A stretch of 64,000 bases of DNA from Yoonia sp. (GCA_023955335.1 JAGSGF010000007.1:1-64000), one strand, 5' to 3'; positions 36,977 to 45,859 are shown, counted from the stretch's first letter. The notes: a model not told the origin generated them from the sequence alone. Program-made: numbers and translations.

Positions 36977-37783
36977 TTAGCGCTTTTTCCCCGTTGGTAC
37001 GTTGCGCTTGGGCCGATTGACCACTCTGCGCTTGGGTGCGGGCTCCGGGCGCGCGCCAAGGCCAAGCTGGTCGCGGACGACACGGCTTTTGACTTCTTCG
37101 ACATCACCTTGCTTTAGGTCACCCAATTGGAACGGGCCATAGCTCACACGGATCAAGCGGTTCACGACCACGCCGATGGCTTCCATCGTGCGGCGGATTT
37201 CGCGGTTTTTACCTTCGCGGATCGACACAGTCAGCCAAGCGTTGGCCCCTTGTTGGCGATCAAACGTGACGATCATCGGCTGATAATGGATGCCTTCGAC
37301 GGTTATGCCTGCGCGCAGTTCGTCCAGACGCGCCTCGGACACGGACCCGTTGATACGCACGCGGTAACGGCGCAGCCAGCCCGTGGATGGCAACTCTAGT
37401 TTTCTTTTGATTTCCCCGTCGTTTGTCAGCAACAACAACCCTTCGGAGTTGATATCAAGACGACCGATCGACATGACGCGCGGCATGGTTTCGGGCAGGG
37501 CGCCAAACACCGTCGCGCGGTCTTTTTCGTCGCGCTCCGAGGTCACCAAACCAGCGGGTTTGTGATAAATCCAGATGCGGGCTTCTTCCGGTGCGCCGAC
37601 GCGTTTGCCGTCGACAACAATCTTGTCATCAGCGGTCACGTTCAACGCAGGCGATGTGATCGTCTTGCCGTTGACCGATACGCGGCCTTCGATGATCATT
37701 GTCTCGGATACGCGGCGGGATGCGATGCCTGCGCGGGACAATACTTTGGCGATACGGTCGCCCTTTGGGGTGTCATTTGTCAT
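36977..37783 (-). CDS. rluB: 23S rRNA pseudouridine synthase, RluB-type
   Basis: A 268-residue RsuA/RluB-family enzyme that makes pseudouridine in 23S rRNA. An S4 RNA-binding domain comes first (RIAKVLSRAGIASRR), and the catalytic Asp is in SIGRLDINSEGLLLLTNDG. The motif EGKNREIRRTMEAIG follows near residue 195. The tail is basic (KRRVVNRPKRNVPTGKKR). I start at MTNDTPKGDR, since the upstream frame overlaps the frameshifted methyltransferase and is not conserved. It lies 10 bases after that gene. Confidence 0.92.
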   Translation of the reverse strand: MTNDTPKGDRIAKVLSRAGIASRRVSETMIIEGRVSVNGKTITSPALNVTADDKIVVDGKRVGAPEEARIWIYHKPAGLVTSERDEKDRATVFGALPETMPRVMSIGRLDINSEGLLLLTNDGEIKRKLELPSTGWLRRYRVRINGSVSEARLDELRAGITVEGIHYQPMIVTFDRQQGANAWLTVSIREGKNREIRRTMEAIGVVVNRLIRVSYGPFQLGDLKQGDVEEVKSRVVRDQLGLGARPEPAPKRRVVNRPKRNVPTGKKR

Positions 37784-37793
37784 ATATAATGCC

Positions 37794-38583
37794 TTACGGG
37801 GCGGGCGCGTCCGGCGCAATCGGCTTTGTTCCCGCCACAGACGTCGCACAGCCAAAAAAGTGGCGTTTGAACGAAACATTCAAGCCTGCGGCACGCAAAG
37901 CATCAGCCATATGGGCGCAATCGCCAAAGTTTCGGGTATACGTACCAATCATGCTAAAGTCTTGGGCACCTTGCAGAAAAACCCGCTCCAACCGGGGCAG
38001 GACACGATCAAGGTAGGCACGATAAAGCGGGCGGAGCAGCCATCCTTTAGGATCAGACGTCTCGATCAAGGAAAAGCAGCCGCCCTCGCGGAGAATGGAG
38101 AATGCGGGCAATTTGGCGGGCAAGCACAGTTTGCTGATCCGCGTTGAATGTTTTTAGCCCAAATGTCGCGACAACCATATCAGTCGAAGTCGCGGGCAAG
38201 TCAGTTTCCAGTGCATTGGCGTTTAAATGGGCAACCTGACGGGACCGAGTTTGTTGCAGGCGGGTCACAGCTTTTTTGTGCACAGCCGCCGAAATATCGA
38301 TTGCAGTAATCTGAGCGCGTGGAAACGCATCAAAAATATGCGGCCAAATTTCTCCAGTTCCTGCCATAAGATCAACGACTTGCGGGGATTTGTTGGCATG
38401 TTTCGTAACCTGACCATTTTGGATGCGGGCGATCTGAGATTGACCACGCAGACGGTCCACGCATTGCCGTCGCCAAAGCCAGACAAAGCCAAATGAAGAT
38501 ACCGCGCTCCACCGCTGATAGCGCAGGGAACAGCGGTCAAATAGGGCGGCGACGTAGGTCGGGTCATAGATATCGTCGGTCAT
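37794..38583 (-). pseudogene. Class I SAM-dependent methyltransferase (UbiE-like), frameshifted
   Basis: Two overlapping frames together make one methyltransferase. The first (from MTDDIYDPTYVAALFD) holds the SAM motif VVDLMAGTGEIWPH and the acidic loop ITAIDIS, and ends out of frame after RQIARIL. The second continues REGGCFSLIETSDPKGWLL to the normal C-terminus. The cause is visible: the 7-mer GGAGAAT is present twice in tandem at 38090-38103 (plus strand). Removing one copy restores ARIL-REGG and a 260-residue protein. Otherwise both parts look well conserved, so the break is recent, reversible by slippage, or a sequencing error. It lies just upstream of rluB and diverges from tadA. Confidence 0.85.
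38090..38103. repeat. Tandem duplication of GGAGAAT
   Basis: Two adjacent copies of the 7-mer GGAGAAT inside the methyltransferase reading frame. The extra seven bases shift the frame; one copy would keep it open. Confidence 0.9.
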
Positions 38584-38647
38584 TGGACCACATTGGCTGC
38601 GCAATTGGGGGGTTGCAAGGCAAGGTCGCCATAAGGCATGAAAACCT

Positions 38648-39094
38648 ATGACATTTACCAGCCATATGGATGCGGCCATGGCCGAGGCAATCGCGGCGGG
38701 GGACCGTGGCGAAGTGCCTGTTGGTGCCGTGATCGTCGGACCGCAAGGGGTTGTTTCCAAAGCCGGAAACCGAACAAGAGAGCTGAATGATCCGACGGCT
38801 CATGCCGAGGTCTTGGCGATCCGTGCGGCGTGTCAGGCGCTGGGGCAGCGGCTATCGGGCTTTGATCTTTACGTTACCTTAGAGCCGTGTCCGATGTGTG
38901 CCGCCGCCATTTCCAATGCGCGGATCGGCCGACTGTATTACGCAGCGTCAGACCCAAAGTCAGGAGGCATTGCACAGGGCCCACGCGTGTTTTCCCATGC
39001 CCAGTGTCATCACAAGCCCGAGGTTTACGATGGCATCGGCGCCGCAGCGTCAGAGGCGTTATTGCGTGATTTCTTCGCCAAACAGCGCGGATGA
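38648..39094 (+). CDS. tadA: tRNA adenosine deaminase / nucleoside deaminase
   Basis: A 148-residue zinc-dependent deaminase. The zinc and catalytic motifs are HAEVLAIRAA (His and Glu) and PCPMCAAAI (two Cys). The sequence NDPTAHAE matches TadA, which makes inosine at the wobble position of tRNA-Arg; a plain guanine or cytosine deaminase of the same fold is less likely. It diverges from the frameshifted methyltransferase over 64 bases. Confidence 0.92.
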   Translation: MTFTSHMDAAMAEAIAAGDRGEVPVGAVIVGPQGVVSKAGNRTRELNDPTAHAEVLAIRAACQALGQRLSGFDLYVTLEPCPMCAAAISNARIGRLYYAASDPKSGGIAQGPRVFSHAQCHHKPEVYDGIGAAASEALLRDFFAKQRG

Positions 39095-39192
39095 TCGGCG
39101 GAAGTATCGCATGCGGCGCTAAGTCGCTTGTGAATGTGCGCTTGCTTGTCATATCCCGTTTTTGGAATGTTTAACTTGATAGGATGGCCGTA

Positions 39193-39768
39193 ATGCAAAA
39201 GCGAACAGTCGGGCTCGTGGCCCTTGGTGCGGTCGTGCTGATTGCGGGCAGCGCGTTTGTCGGGGTGCGGTCCATGGGTGGCATGCATAATACGATGTCA
39301 AACCTGATGGGTGAAAAGATGATACATAATGTCATCGGCACCCCGATGCTGAACGGCGTCGATACGCAAGATCACGAGGTTGCTGAATTGCGTGCCATGT
39401 TCGAGAACCACAAAGAACTGACACGGAAGGTTGAAAATCTGCCCGACGGTATCCGCACAGTGACCGAGACTGACAACCCAGATTTGCGCGAATTGCTTGT
39501 CAGCCACGTCGCGGGCATGATCCAGCGCGTCGATGACAAGCGTGACCCTCAAATCCCAATCCAAAGCCAAACCTTGGATGTGTTGTTCGAAAATCCAGAG
39601 GCTCTGGTGACCGAGATTGAAATGACGGCGACGGGGATCGCCGTTGTGCAAACGTCAGATGATCCTGCCGTCGTCGCAGCCTTGCAAACACATGCCGCTG
39701 AGGTCAGCGACTTGGCGGCGCGCGGTATGCAATCGGCCCATGAGGCGATGCAAGCGCGTAACCATTAA
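39193..39768 (+). CDS. Membrane-anchored hypothetical protein with internal duplication
   Basis: A 191-residue protein with one N-terminal membrane or signal segment (TVGLVALGAVVLIAGSAFVG), then a soluble part. The soluble part seems to hold two related units, each with a GI-x-TxTxDDP/NP-type segment followed by LxxHxA: GIRTVTETDNPDLRELLVSH and GIAVVQTSDDPAVVAALQTH. The paired histidines suggest metal or haem contact, but I recognise no named family. I use MQKRTVGL because AGGA precedes it at the right distance; an ATG three codons earlier is possible. It overlaps the convergent DUF2189 gene by four bases. Confidence 0.72.
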   Translation: MQKRTVGLVALGAVVLIAGSAFVGVRSMGGMHNTMSNLMGEKMIHNVIGTPMLNGVDTQDHEVAELRAMFENHKELTRKVENLPDGIRTVTETDNPDLRELLVSHVAGMIQRVDDKRDPQIPIQSQTLDVLFENPEALVTEIEMTATGIAVVQTSDDPAVVAALQTHAAEVSDLAARGMQSAHEAMQARNH

Positions 39769-40532
39769 GGGCGCGTTACGGCCTTATAGAGGTGCCATGT
39801 TGCGTGGCCCAAAATCGGCATCGCGATGAACAGGCCTAAAAAGGCGGGAATCATCGCGATGATCGTGACTGTGCCGATGAATGCACCCCAGCCAAAATAG
39901 ATGACCGGCCGTGCACGCACGGCTTGGAAGGATGTGATCATCGCAGTCACAAAATCCACGTCGCGGTCAAGAAACATGGGCATACCCAGTACGGACAGCG
40001 CAAAGGTCAGACCTGCGAAAGCCGCACCAACAACGGTACCAAACCCGAACATTTTTAAACCGTTAGTGGAAAAGTAGACTTCTGTGGACCCGGACACATT
40101 TGTCATGGGCGAGAGTCCCAAGAACAGAGCAAAGATCATATGGCCAAGGAAAAACCAAAACAAAAATAAGATCACGAGGATTACTGCAAGCCACGGCAAT
40201 TGCCCAACTTTATGTGCCCAGACGACGCCTGTAATTTCGCGCAGGTTCAACGGCTCACCTGCGGCGCGTCTGCGGCTGGTCTCGTAGAGCCCAAGGGCCG
40301 CAAATGCCCCGATAAGTGGGAAGCCCATGACGGCCAGTACGAGCCAGAATGTTGTCCCTGTGGTATAGGTAATCCATGCCATGATTAGACCCACAAAGAC
40401 GTAAAAACTGGCGAAGAACAGGCCGGGTACAGGGGCCGCTGCAAAGTCTTTTGCACCGGCGCGCAGGCTTTCGCGGATATCTGCCGTCGTGATGGGTCGC
40501 ACCGATGGCGCACCGTTTGGTCTGTCGTGCAT
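39765..40532 (-). CDS. DUF2189 membrane protein
   Basis: A 255-residue membrane protein with five to six hydrophobic segments, matching the DUF2189 family of Alphaproteobacteria (ESLRAGAKDFAAAPVPGLFF, LYETSRRRAAGEPL, then AITSFQAVRARPVIYFGWGAFI). No function is known. The start MHDRPNGAPSVRPI fits the family. The open frame runs 125 codons further upstream, through a stretch that includes a LysM-like remnant and is not part of this protein. Confidence 0.83.
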   Translation of the reverse strand: MHDRPNGAPSVRPITTADIRESLRAGAKDFAAAPVPGLFFASFYVFVGLIMAWITYTTGTTFWLVLAVMGFPLIGAFAALGLYETSRRRAAGEPLNLREITGVVWAHKVGQLPWLAVILVILFLFWFFLGHMIFALFLGLSPMTNVSGSTEVYFSTNGLKMFGFGTVVGAAFAGLTFALSVLGMPMFLDRDVDFVTAMITSFQAVRARPVIYFGWGAFIGTVTIIAMIPAFLGLFIAMPILGHATWHLYKAVTRP

Positions 40533-40682
40533 TGCTGGCCTCCCCGATGTTGCAGCTATGCGATTTGACCCTGATGCGGGCGTCTCTGCATTGACCTGGA
40601 TCAAGGTGGTGGGTGCCAAAACGGGCAGCACGGGGTGGCCTGTTTCGATTTGCGACCGCAGCCAAGCGATGTACGCTTGGGG

Positions 40683-40775
40683 TAGAGTGCGCAGTATCTG
40701 ACCTGGATAGATCTTGTCAGGGTGTGTCAGCATTGGCTTTGCCCATGGTTTCTTGATCACACGCTTTGCCCGCAT
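40683..40775 (-). pseudogene. Possible remnant of a LysM-domain protein C-terminus
   Basis: The minus strand reads KPMLTHPDKIYPGQILR here, close to the C-terminal end of LysM domains such as in BON/LysM proteins (typical ending KPMLxxPDKIYPGQxLRIP). No intact LysM start, signal peptide or stop fits around it, and the frame runs on into DUF2189 leader sequence. It looks like the tail of a decayed gene. The match is short, so confidence is moderate. The rest of the 457-base gap from 40533 to 40989 shows no other recognisable feature. Confidence 0.45.
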
Positions 40776-40989
40776 CTTTTTGCAAGGCTCCAAAGCCCAT
40801 GGACGTAACCGCGCAGTATTCAGTTCCGGCGATATTTGCCAAACATGGTTAATATTGCTGAACTGTCCCGAAAATACACAGTGTGCGTAATGATAAACTT
40901 GCGCCAAAATTCCCTGTCCAACCCTTGCAGGGCGGGGGCCGCGCGGGTAAACGCGAGGTCAAACTTATCCCCCATCCGGAGGCCCGCCC

Positions 40990-41277
40990 ATGTCGATCGA
41001 CACCGAAACCGCCCGCCGCGTCGCCAAATTGGCCCGCATCAAGGTCGAAGATGACGCGTTGCCAGCACTGGCGCAGGAGTTTTCGGCCATTCTGGGCTTT
41101 ATTGAACAACTCAACGAAGTTGACGTAGAGGGCATTGAGCCAATGACGTCTGTCACCCCGCAGCGCCTCAAGCGCCGCAAGGATGTGGTGACGGATGGCA
41201 ACCAGCAGGCCGCCGTGTTGAAAAACGCCCCTGATGCCCGTGAAGGGTTTTTTGCTGTGCCTAAGGTGGTTGAATAA
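40990..41277 (+). CDS. gatC: Asp-tRNA(Asn)/Glu-tRNA(Gln) amidotransferase subunit C
   Basis: GatC is the small subunit that wraps GatA and helps assemble the amidotransferase which converts Glu-tRNA(Gln) and Asp-tRNA(Asn). The 95-residue frame has the family's [11 protein letters not shown] start and [11 protein letters not shown] core, and ends [17 protein letters not shown] ribosome-binding site precedes the ATG. It shares one base with gatA (TAATG). Confidence 0.95.
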   Translation: MSIDTETARRVAKLARIKVEDDALPALAQEFSAILGFIEQLNEVDVEGIEPMTSVTPQRLKRRKDVVTDGNQQAAVLKNAPDAREGFFAVPKVVE

Positions 41278-42758
41278 TGACTGATTTGTCCAAGCTAACG
41301 ATCGCCTCTGCCCGTGACGCACTGCGCAAGGGTGATATGTCTTCCGCCGAATTGACCAATGCCTATCTGGGCGCGATTGAAGGCGCTGGCGCATTGAACG
41401 CCTATGTCCATCACACGCCCGAGATCGCAAAAGCACAAGCCGCCGCTGCTGACGCAAGGATTAAATCCGGCGATGCGCCTGATATGTGCGGTATTCCACT
41501 GGGCATCAAAGATTTGTTCTGCACCAAAGGTGTCCCGTCGCAGGCCGCGTCGGGCATCCTTGCCGGCTTTAAGCCCGCGTATGAATCCACAGTCACAACC
41601 CAGTTGTTTGACGCAGGTGCGGTGATGTTGGGTAAGCTCAACATGGACGAATTCGCCATGGGGTCTTCCAACGAAACTTCTGTTTATGGCGACGCCGTGA
41701 ACCCGTGGAAGTTTGATGACCGCGAATTGACCCCGGGTGGATCGTCCGGTGGGTCTGCTGCTGCTGTTGCGGCTGATCTTTGCCTTGGTGCCACAGGGAC
41801 CGACACAGGTGGGTCGATCCGTCAGCCTGCTGCCTTCACGGGCATTACCGGCATTAAGCCAACATATGGTCGTGTGTCCCGTTGGGGTGTCGTCGCGTTT
41901 GCGTCATCCCTTGATCAGGCTGGTCCGATGACCAAAGACGTCCGCGACAGCGCCATTATGCTCGAGGCGATGTGTGGTCACGATCCAAAAGACAGCACCA
42001 GCATGGACCTGGCAGTGCCTAATTTCGAGGCCGCTTTGACGGGTGATATCAAAGGCAAGGTCATTGGTATTCCAAAAGAATATCGCATGGACGGTCTGCC
42101 TGTAGCGATTGAAAAGCTATGGGAAGACGGTACTGCAATGCTAAAGGACGCGGGCGCGATCATTCGCGAAATCACGCTGCCGCATACCAAGTACGCTTTG
42201 CCTGCGTATTATGTGATTGCCCCAGCTGAGGCGTCGTCGAACCTTGCGCGCTATGATGGTGTGCGCTTTGGCCACCGTGCCAAGCTCGACGCTGGTGACG
42301 GTATCACCGAGATGTATGAAAAGACCCGCGCCGAAGGCTTTGGCGCCGAGGTGCAGCGCCGCGTGATGGTTGGGACTTACGTTCTGTCTGCCGGGTTCTA
42401 TGATGCCTATTACAACCGCGCCCGTAAGGTCCGTGCGTTGATCAAGCGTGACTTTGATCAGGTGTTTGCGGCTGGTGTCGATGCAATCCTGACGCCTGCG
42501 ACGCCGTCTGCTGCGTTTGGACTTGGTGAAATGGTCGATGCCGATCCGATCCAGATGTATCTGAACGATGTGTTCACCGTGACAGTCAACCTTGCAGGTC
42601 TGCCCGGTATTGCTGTGCCTGCTGGTTTGGATGCCAATGGCTTGCCGCTTGGCCTGCAGTTGATTGGTCGTCCGTGGGAAGAGGGCGATCTGCTGAATGT
42701 CGCCTATGCACTTGAGCAGGCTGCTGGATTTGTGGCCAAGCCGCAAAAGTGGTGGTAG
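41277..42758 (+). CDS. gatA: Asp-tRNA(Asn)/Glu-tRNA(Gln) amidotransferase subunit A
   Basis: The glutaminase subunit, 493 residues, of the amidase-signature family. The Ser-cisSer-Lys triad is readable: Lys in [11 protein letters not shown] (about residue 78), cis-Ser in [13 protein letters not shown] (about 153), and the nucleophile Ser in [13 protein letters not shown] (about 177). It releases ammonia from glutamine for GatB. gatC is coupled upstream; gatB is not in this window. Confidence 0.97.
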   Translation: MTDLSKLTIASARDALRKGDMSSAELTNAYLGAIEGAGALNAYVHHTPEIAKAQAAAADARIKSGDAPDMCGIPLGIKDLFCTKGVPSQAASGILAGFKPAYESTVTTQLFDAGAVMLGKLNMDEFAMGSSNETSVYGDAVNPWKFDDRELTPGGSSGGSAAAVAADLCLGATGTDTGGSIRQPAAFTGITGIKPTYGRVSRWGVVAFASSLDQAGPMTKDVRDSAIMLEAMCGHDPKDSTSMDLAVPNFEAALTGDIKGKVIGIPKEYRMDGLPVAIEKLWEDGTAMLKDAGAIIREITLPHTKYALPAYYVIAPAEASSNLARYDGVRFGHRAKLDAGDGITEMYEKTRAEGFGAEVQRRVMVGTYVLSAGFYDAYYNRARKVRALIKRDFDQVFAAGVDAILTPATPSAAFGLGEMVDADPIQMYLNDVFTVTVNLAGLPGIAVPAGLDANGLPLGLQLIGRPWEEGDLLNVAYALEQAAGFVAKPQKWW

Positions 42759-42795
42759 AGCCCGTAAAACCGTTGGTTTAGAATAGGTGAGTATC

Positions 42796-43506
42796 GTGAA
42801 AGCACTTGGATTTGCAGTAATCGGAATGGTCATTTTGCAGGCCTGTACCCCGCCGGTTCCTGCAAGCAATGCAGGACCGGGATTTAAAAGCGCTACCGAT
42901 TTTGCCATGGAACGTGCCCGCCGTGATGCCGCCTTGGCTGCATCCGGCTCCACGACATTCACCGCCTCTACGCCTGTTCAAACGGGTGGGATTGGATCGT
43001 CTGATCTGGCCGCTGCTGGCATCGGTCAAGCGGCGCCTATCGGTGCGCCGTTGTCGGCGATGACGCAAACGGTTGATGTCGCTGCTACTGCGCCTGCACT
43101 GGCCGCCAACAATGGCGCCATTTCGGACGAGCAAGATTTTGACGCTGTTGCGAATCGCGAATCGATTGCGTCGGATGCGCAGCGGCGCGCAGCCCAAGCC
43201 GCAGTCCGTGAGCAGGTCCAACCAACTACACTGCCGACCCGGCCTGCAAACACGGGCCCCAATATTGTTGAGTATGCATTAAATGCACCCAACCGGATGG
43301 GCCAAGAATGGTACTCGCGGTCCATCTTTGCGACCCAAGGCCGGTTTCAGCGCAATTGTGTGAAATACATGTCGCCGGATGCCGCGCAGCGCGACTTTTT
43401 GGCAAGTGGCGGTCCTGACCGCGACCGCAAAGGCCTTGATCCTGATGGCGATGGCTTTGCCTGCGGGTGGGATCCTGCACCGTTCTTGTTGGCAGCAGGC
43501 CACTGA
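42796..43506 (+). CDS. Lipoprotein with C-terminal excalibur-type calcium motif
   Basis: A 236-residue protein with a lipoprotein signal (MVILQAC, lipobox LQAC). The middle is low-complexity, rich in Ala, Thr and Ser. The C-terminal part holds RFQRNCVKYMSPDAAQRDFL and then DRDRKGLDPDGDGFACGW, an excalibur-like calcium loop (DxDxDGxxC). I choose the GTG at 42796 because TAGGTGAG precedes it; a GTG three codons earlier is possible. The amidase gene follows, and its start overlaps this gene's end, so both may act at the cell wall. Confidence 0.75.
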   Translation: MKALGFAVIGMVILQACTPPVPASNAGPGFKSATDFAMERARRDAALAASGSTTFTASTPVQTGGIGSSDLAAAGIGQAAPIGAPLSAMTQTVDVAATAPALAANNGAISDEQDFDAVANRESIASDAQRRAAQAAVREQVQPTTLPTRPANTGPNIVEYALNAPNRMGQEWYSRSIFATQGRFQRNCVKYMSPDAAQRDFLASGGPDRDRKGLDPDGDGFACGWDPAPFLLAAGH

Positions 43507-44186
43507 CACGCCTTACCCACCCGTCGCCCAATTTTGGGCCGCGCAAGGGGGGGGCTGTGCCGTCGATCATCGTTATTCATTATACCGCCATGCCGGACAC
43601 GGCGGCAGCCTGCCGCACGCTGTGCAACCCTGACAACGAAGTCTCGGCCCATTACCTGATCGCCCCTGATGGGGAGGTCATGTCGCTTGTCGCCGAGGAT
43701 ATGCGCGCGTGGCATGCGGGCGCTGGGCGGTGGGGCGATGTAACCGATGTGAACTCTGCGTCCATTGGCATTGAACTGTCGAATGACGGGTATTCGCCAT
43801 TCTCTGCGCCGCTGATGGATAGCCTCAGCGATCTGCTTGCAGGCATGATGAGCCGCTGGGATATTCCGGCGCATTGCGTCATTGGGCACGCCGACATGGC
43901 GCCAGGCCGCAAGATCGACCCTGGCGTGCGATTCGACTGGCAGCGCTTGGGGCGGATGGGCTTGGCTGTCTGGCCGAACCCTGTTGATCCGGCGGCTTTG
44001 GATCAGTTTGTTCCGCTGATGCACCGTGCGGGATTTACCGCGACCAATGACCCTGATCTGGCGCTGCACTGCTTCCGTTTGCATTACCGTCCGCATGCCC
44101 ATGGGCCGCTGTGTGCGGCTGATATGGCCTTGCTTACTGATCTGGCACAGCGATTCCCCGTTGACGCAAAGCCGCCCACCACGTAG
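43467..44186 (+). CDS. N-acetylmuramoyl-L-alanine amidase (amidase_2, AmiD-like)
   Basis: Zinc amidase that cuts the bond between MurNAc and the peptide stem. Zinc ligands and catalytic residues appear in IIVIHYTAM, AWHAGAGRWG and CVIGHADMAPGRKIDPG; NSASIGIELSNDG is also typical. No signal peptide is seen, so it may act in cytoplasmic recycling of anhydromuropeptides. The start is unclear. The only normal start in frame is GTG at 43467, 40 bases inside the previous gene, but family similarity begins about residue 13 at TRLTHPSPNFGPR, right after a CTG that overlaps the upstream stop (CTGA, 43503). Confidence 0.88.
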   Translation: MGSCTVLVGSRPLTRLTHPSPNFGPRKGGAVPSIIVIHYTAMPDTAAACRTLCNPDNEVSAHYLIAPDGEVMSLVAEDMRAWHAGAGRWGDVTDVNSASIGIELSNDGYSPFSAPLMDSLSDLLAGMMSRWDIPAHCVIGHADMAPGRKIDPGVRFDWQRLGRMGLAVWPNPVDPAALDQFVPLMHRAGFTATNDPDLALHCFRLHYRPHAHGPLCAADMALLTDLAQRFPVDAKPPTT

Positions 44187-44193
44187 CAGCGGC

Positions 44194-44570
44194 AATGCGG
44201 GTGGTCGGATGGTCGCGGGGTGGCAACATCTCGAGGAAAGTCCGGACTCCAAGAAAAGCACGGTGCTGGGTAACACCCAGCGGGGGTAACCCTAGGGAAA
44301 GCGCCACAGAGAACAGACTGCCTTCTATATGGAGGTAAAGGTGAAACGGTGGGGTAAGAGCCCACCGCGGATGTGGTAACACAGACGGCACGGCAAGCCC
44401 CACCGGGAGCAATGCCAAATAGGGGGCTCGTGTCGCTTGCGACGTGGGTGCTTGGACCACAGAGACCCGGGTTGGCAGCTAGAGGCTGGTTGGTAACAAT
44501 CAGTCTAGATGAATGATCATCTCGGGGCGGCAACGCCCTAGACAAAATCCGGCTTACAGACCACCCGCAC
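44194..44570 (+). ncRNA. rnpB: RNase P RNA (class A)
   Basis: Catalytic RNA of RNase P, about 375 bases. The ends pair: GCGGGTGGTC at the 5' side with GACCACCCGC at the 3' side (helix P1). Universal segments are present: GAGGAAAGTCCGGACTCC with CACGGTGC, GGGTAACCCTAGGGAAAGCGCCACAGAGAACAG-type core (around 44283-44320), GGTGAAACGGTGGGGTAAGAGCCCACCG-type P10-P12 region, and the AAATCCGGCTTACAGACC 3' end. It lies directly after the amidase gene. TTTTAT follows the 3' end. Confidence 0.95.
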
Positions 44571-44609
44571 TTTTATACGCCGCTGTGTCGCCGTTGCGGC
44601 GCTTTGCGG

Positions 44610-44637
44610 TTGACTCGGCACCGCACGCGGGTAAAAG
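44610..44637 (+). promoter_or_regulatory. Possible sigma-70 promoter of rpmG
   Basis: TTGACT, a 16-base spacer, then TAAAAG, about 65 bases before the rpmG start and after the rnpB 3' end. It is a fair match only. Confidence 0.35.
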
Positions 44638-44701
44638 GCAGCTTAAATAGATATGAAAGCGTCGCGCATTGCGTGGCCCTAACCCAAAAGAGAGATGAGA
44701 C

Positions 44702-44869
44702 ATGGCGAAGCCTACCACCATCAAAATCCGCCTGAACTCCACTGCGGGGACTGGCCATTTCTACGTAACGAAGAAAAACGCCCGTACCATGACCGAGAAA
44801 ATGGTTGTGCGTAAGTATGACCCGGTTGTACGCAAGCACGTGGAATACAAAGAAGGCAAGATCAAGTAA
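44702..44869 (+). CDS. rpmG: 50S ribosomal protein L33
   Basis: A 55-residue ribosomal protein: [20 protein letters not shown] at the start and YKEGKIK at the end, the usual L33 frame. It is the cysteine-free form, lacking the zinc-binding CxxC pairs. It stands alone between rnpB and a terminator, with a possible promoter of its own. Confidence 0.95.
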   Translation: MAKPTTIKIRLNSTAGTGHFYVTKKNARTMTEKMVVRKYDPVVRKHVEYKEGKIK

Positions 44870-44893
44870 CTGATCGCCTCTTATTCGAATTTG

Positions 44894-44926
44894 AAAAGGG
44901 TCGTGCAGAAATGCGCGGCCCTTTTT
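44894..44926 (+). terminator. Terminator after rpmG
   Basis: AAAAGGGTCGTGC pairs with GCGCGGCCCTTTT (two G-U pairs) around a six-base loop and ends in a T run. Confidence 0.8.
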
Positions 44927-44961
44927 GCTGTGGTGTGAACGGTTGTCATTTAGCCAATCAA

Positions 44962-44996
44962 CAAAAAAACGGGGCCGGTGCATCAGCACCGGCCCC
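44962..44996 (-). terminator. Terminator of the Bax-inhibitor-1 gene
   Basis: A perfect 11-bp stem GGGGCCGGTGC / GCACCGGCCCC with loop ATCA. On the minus strand it is followed by seven T residues, so it serves the gene at 45024-45743. Confidence 0.92.
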
Positions 44997-45023
44997 ACTA
45001 TTGTTTCAAACCTGTTGGTTTGA

Positions 45024-45743
45024 TTATTCGCGGCCACCCATGAACATCAGCAGGAACTGGAACATGTTGATGAAATCAAGGTAGAGGCTAATCGCGCCCA
45101 TAACGGCCGCTTTGCCCAACCATTCGCTATCGCCATGCGAGGCGTGTGCAATGTAGTCATTCTTGATTTTTTGTGTGTCATAAGCGGTCAGACCAGCAAA
45201 GATCAGCACACCAATTGCGGACACAGCGAACATGATCGCTGGGGACTGCAGCCAGATATTCACGATCATCGCGACAACCAAACCAATGACGCCCATGATC
45301 AAGAAACCACCCCAGCCAGAAATGTCTTTCTTTGTGGTATACCCATAAAGCGACAAGCCAGCAAAAGCGATCGACGTGATTAGGAATGTCTGTGCGATCG
45401 AAATCCCTGTGTAGACGACAAAGATATAAGACATCGAGACGCCCATCATCGCGGAGAACGCGTAAAAGAACAGCTGCGCACCTGCGGCGGACATGCGGTT
45501 AAGCATCGCGCTGAACGCGAAAATCATGATTAACGGTGCAAACATCACGAGATAACGGGTCATGCCTGTGAACAGCGTTTGCATCAACGCGGCATTATTG
45601 CCCACAGCCCATGCGGCCGCGAACGTGAGCAACAGACCTACGGACATTGTGCCGTAGACTTTATTCATATGGGCGCGAAGCCCTTCATCGATCTCAGCAG
45701 TGCGAACACTGCCCGCCGTGCGGATCGTATCAAATTGAGCCAT
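45024..45743 (-). CDS. Bax inhibitor-1 / YccA family membrane protein
   Basis: A 239-residue membrane protein with seven hydrophobic segments. The family signature is MSAAGAQLFFYAFSAMMGVS followed by GLTAYDTQKIKNDY, whose Asp pair forms the pH-sensing site in related proteins. Members act as calcium-leak channels or as regulators of the FtsH protease. GGAGG precedes the ATG, and a strong terminator follows the stop, so it is a single-gene transcript. Confidence 0.93.
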   Translation of the reverse strand: MAQFDTIRTAGSVRTAEIDEGLRAHMNKVYGTMSVGLLLTFAAAWAVGNNAALMQTLFTGMTRYLVMFAPLIMIFAFSAMLNRMSAAGAQLFFYAFSAMMGVSMSYIFVVYTGISIAQTFLITSIAFAGLSLYGYTTKKDISGWGGFLIMGVIGLVVAMIVNIWLQSPAIMFAVSAIGVLIFAGLTAYDTQKIKNDYIAHASHGDSEWLGKAAVMGAISLYLDFINMFQFLLMFMGGRE

Positions 45744-45818
45744 TTCAGACCTCCAGTAAGCGCTGTGGTGCCATCAGCGGCAACCTTGCTCACAATATTG
45801 GTTGAATTGGCTCTGTTT

Positions 45819-45859
45819 TCAAGAGGATCAGCGCATACAAGTGGCGAAAATCCTCTTGA
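45819..45859. repeat. Inverted repeat between Bax-inhibitor and DUF1127 genes
   Basis: TCAAGAGGAT and ATCCTCTTGA form ten perfect pairs around a 21-base loop. No T run follows on either strand, so it is not a typical terminator. It lies just after the DUF1127 stop codon and may protect or end that mRNA. Confidence 0.5.

Noticed and set aside
40955-40989. gatC leader as a fourth full copy of the extragenic repeat
   Set aside because: Only the CCGGAGGC end is alike, and a GGAGG there is expected as a ribosome-binding site.
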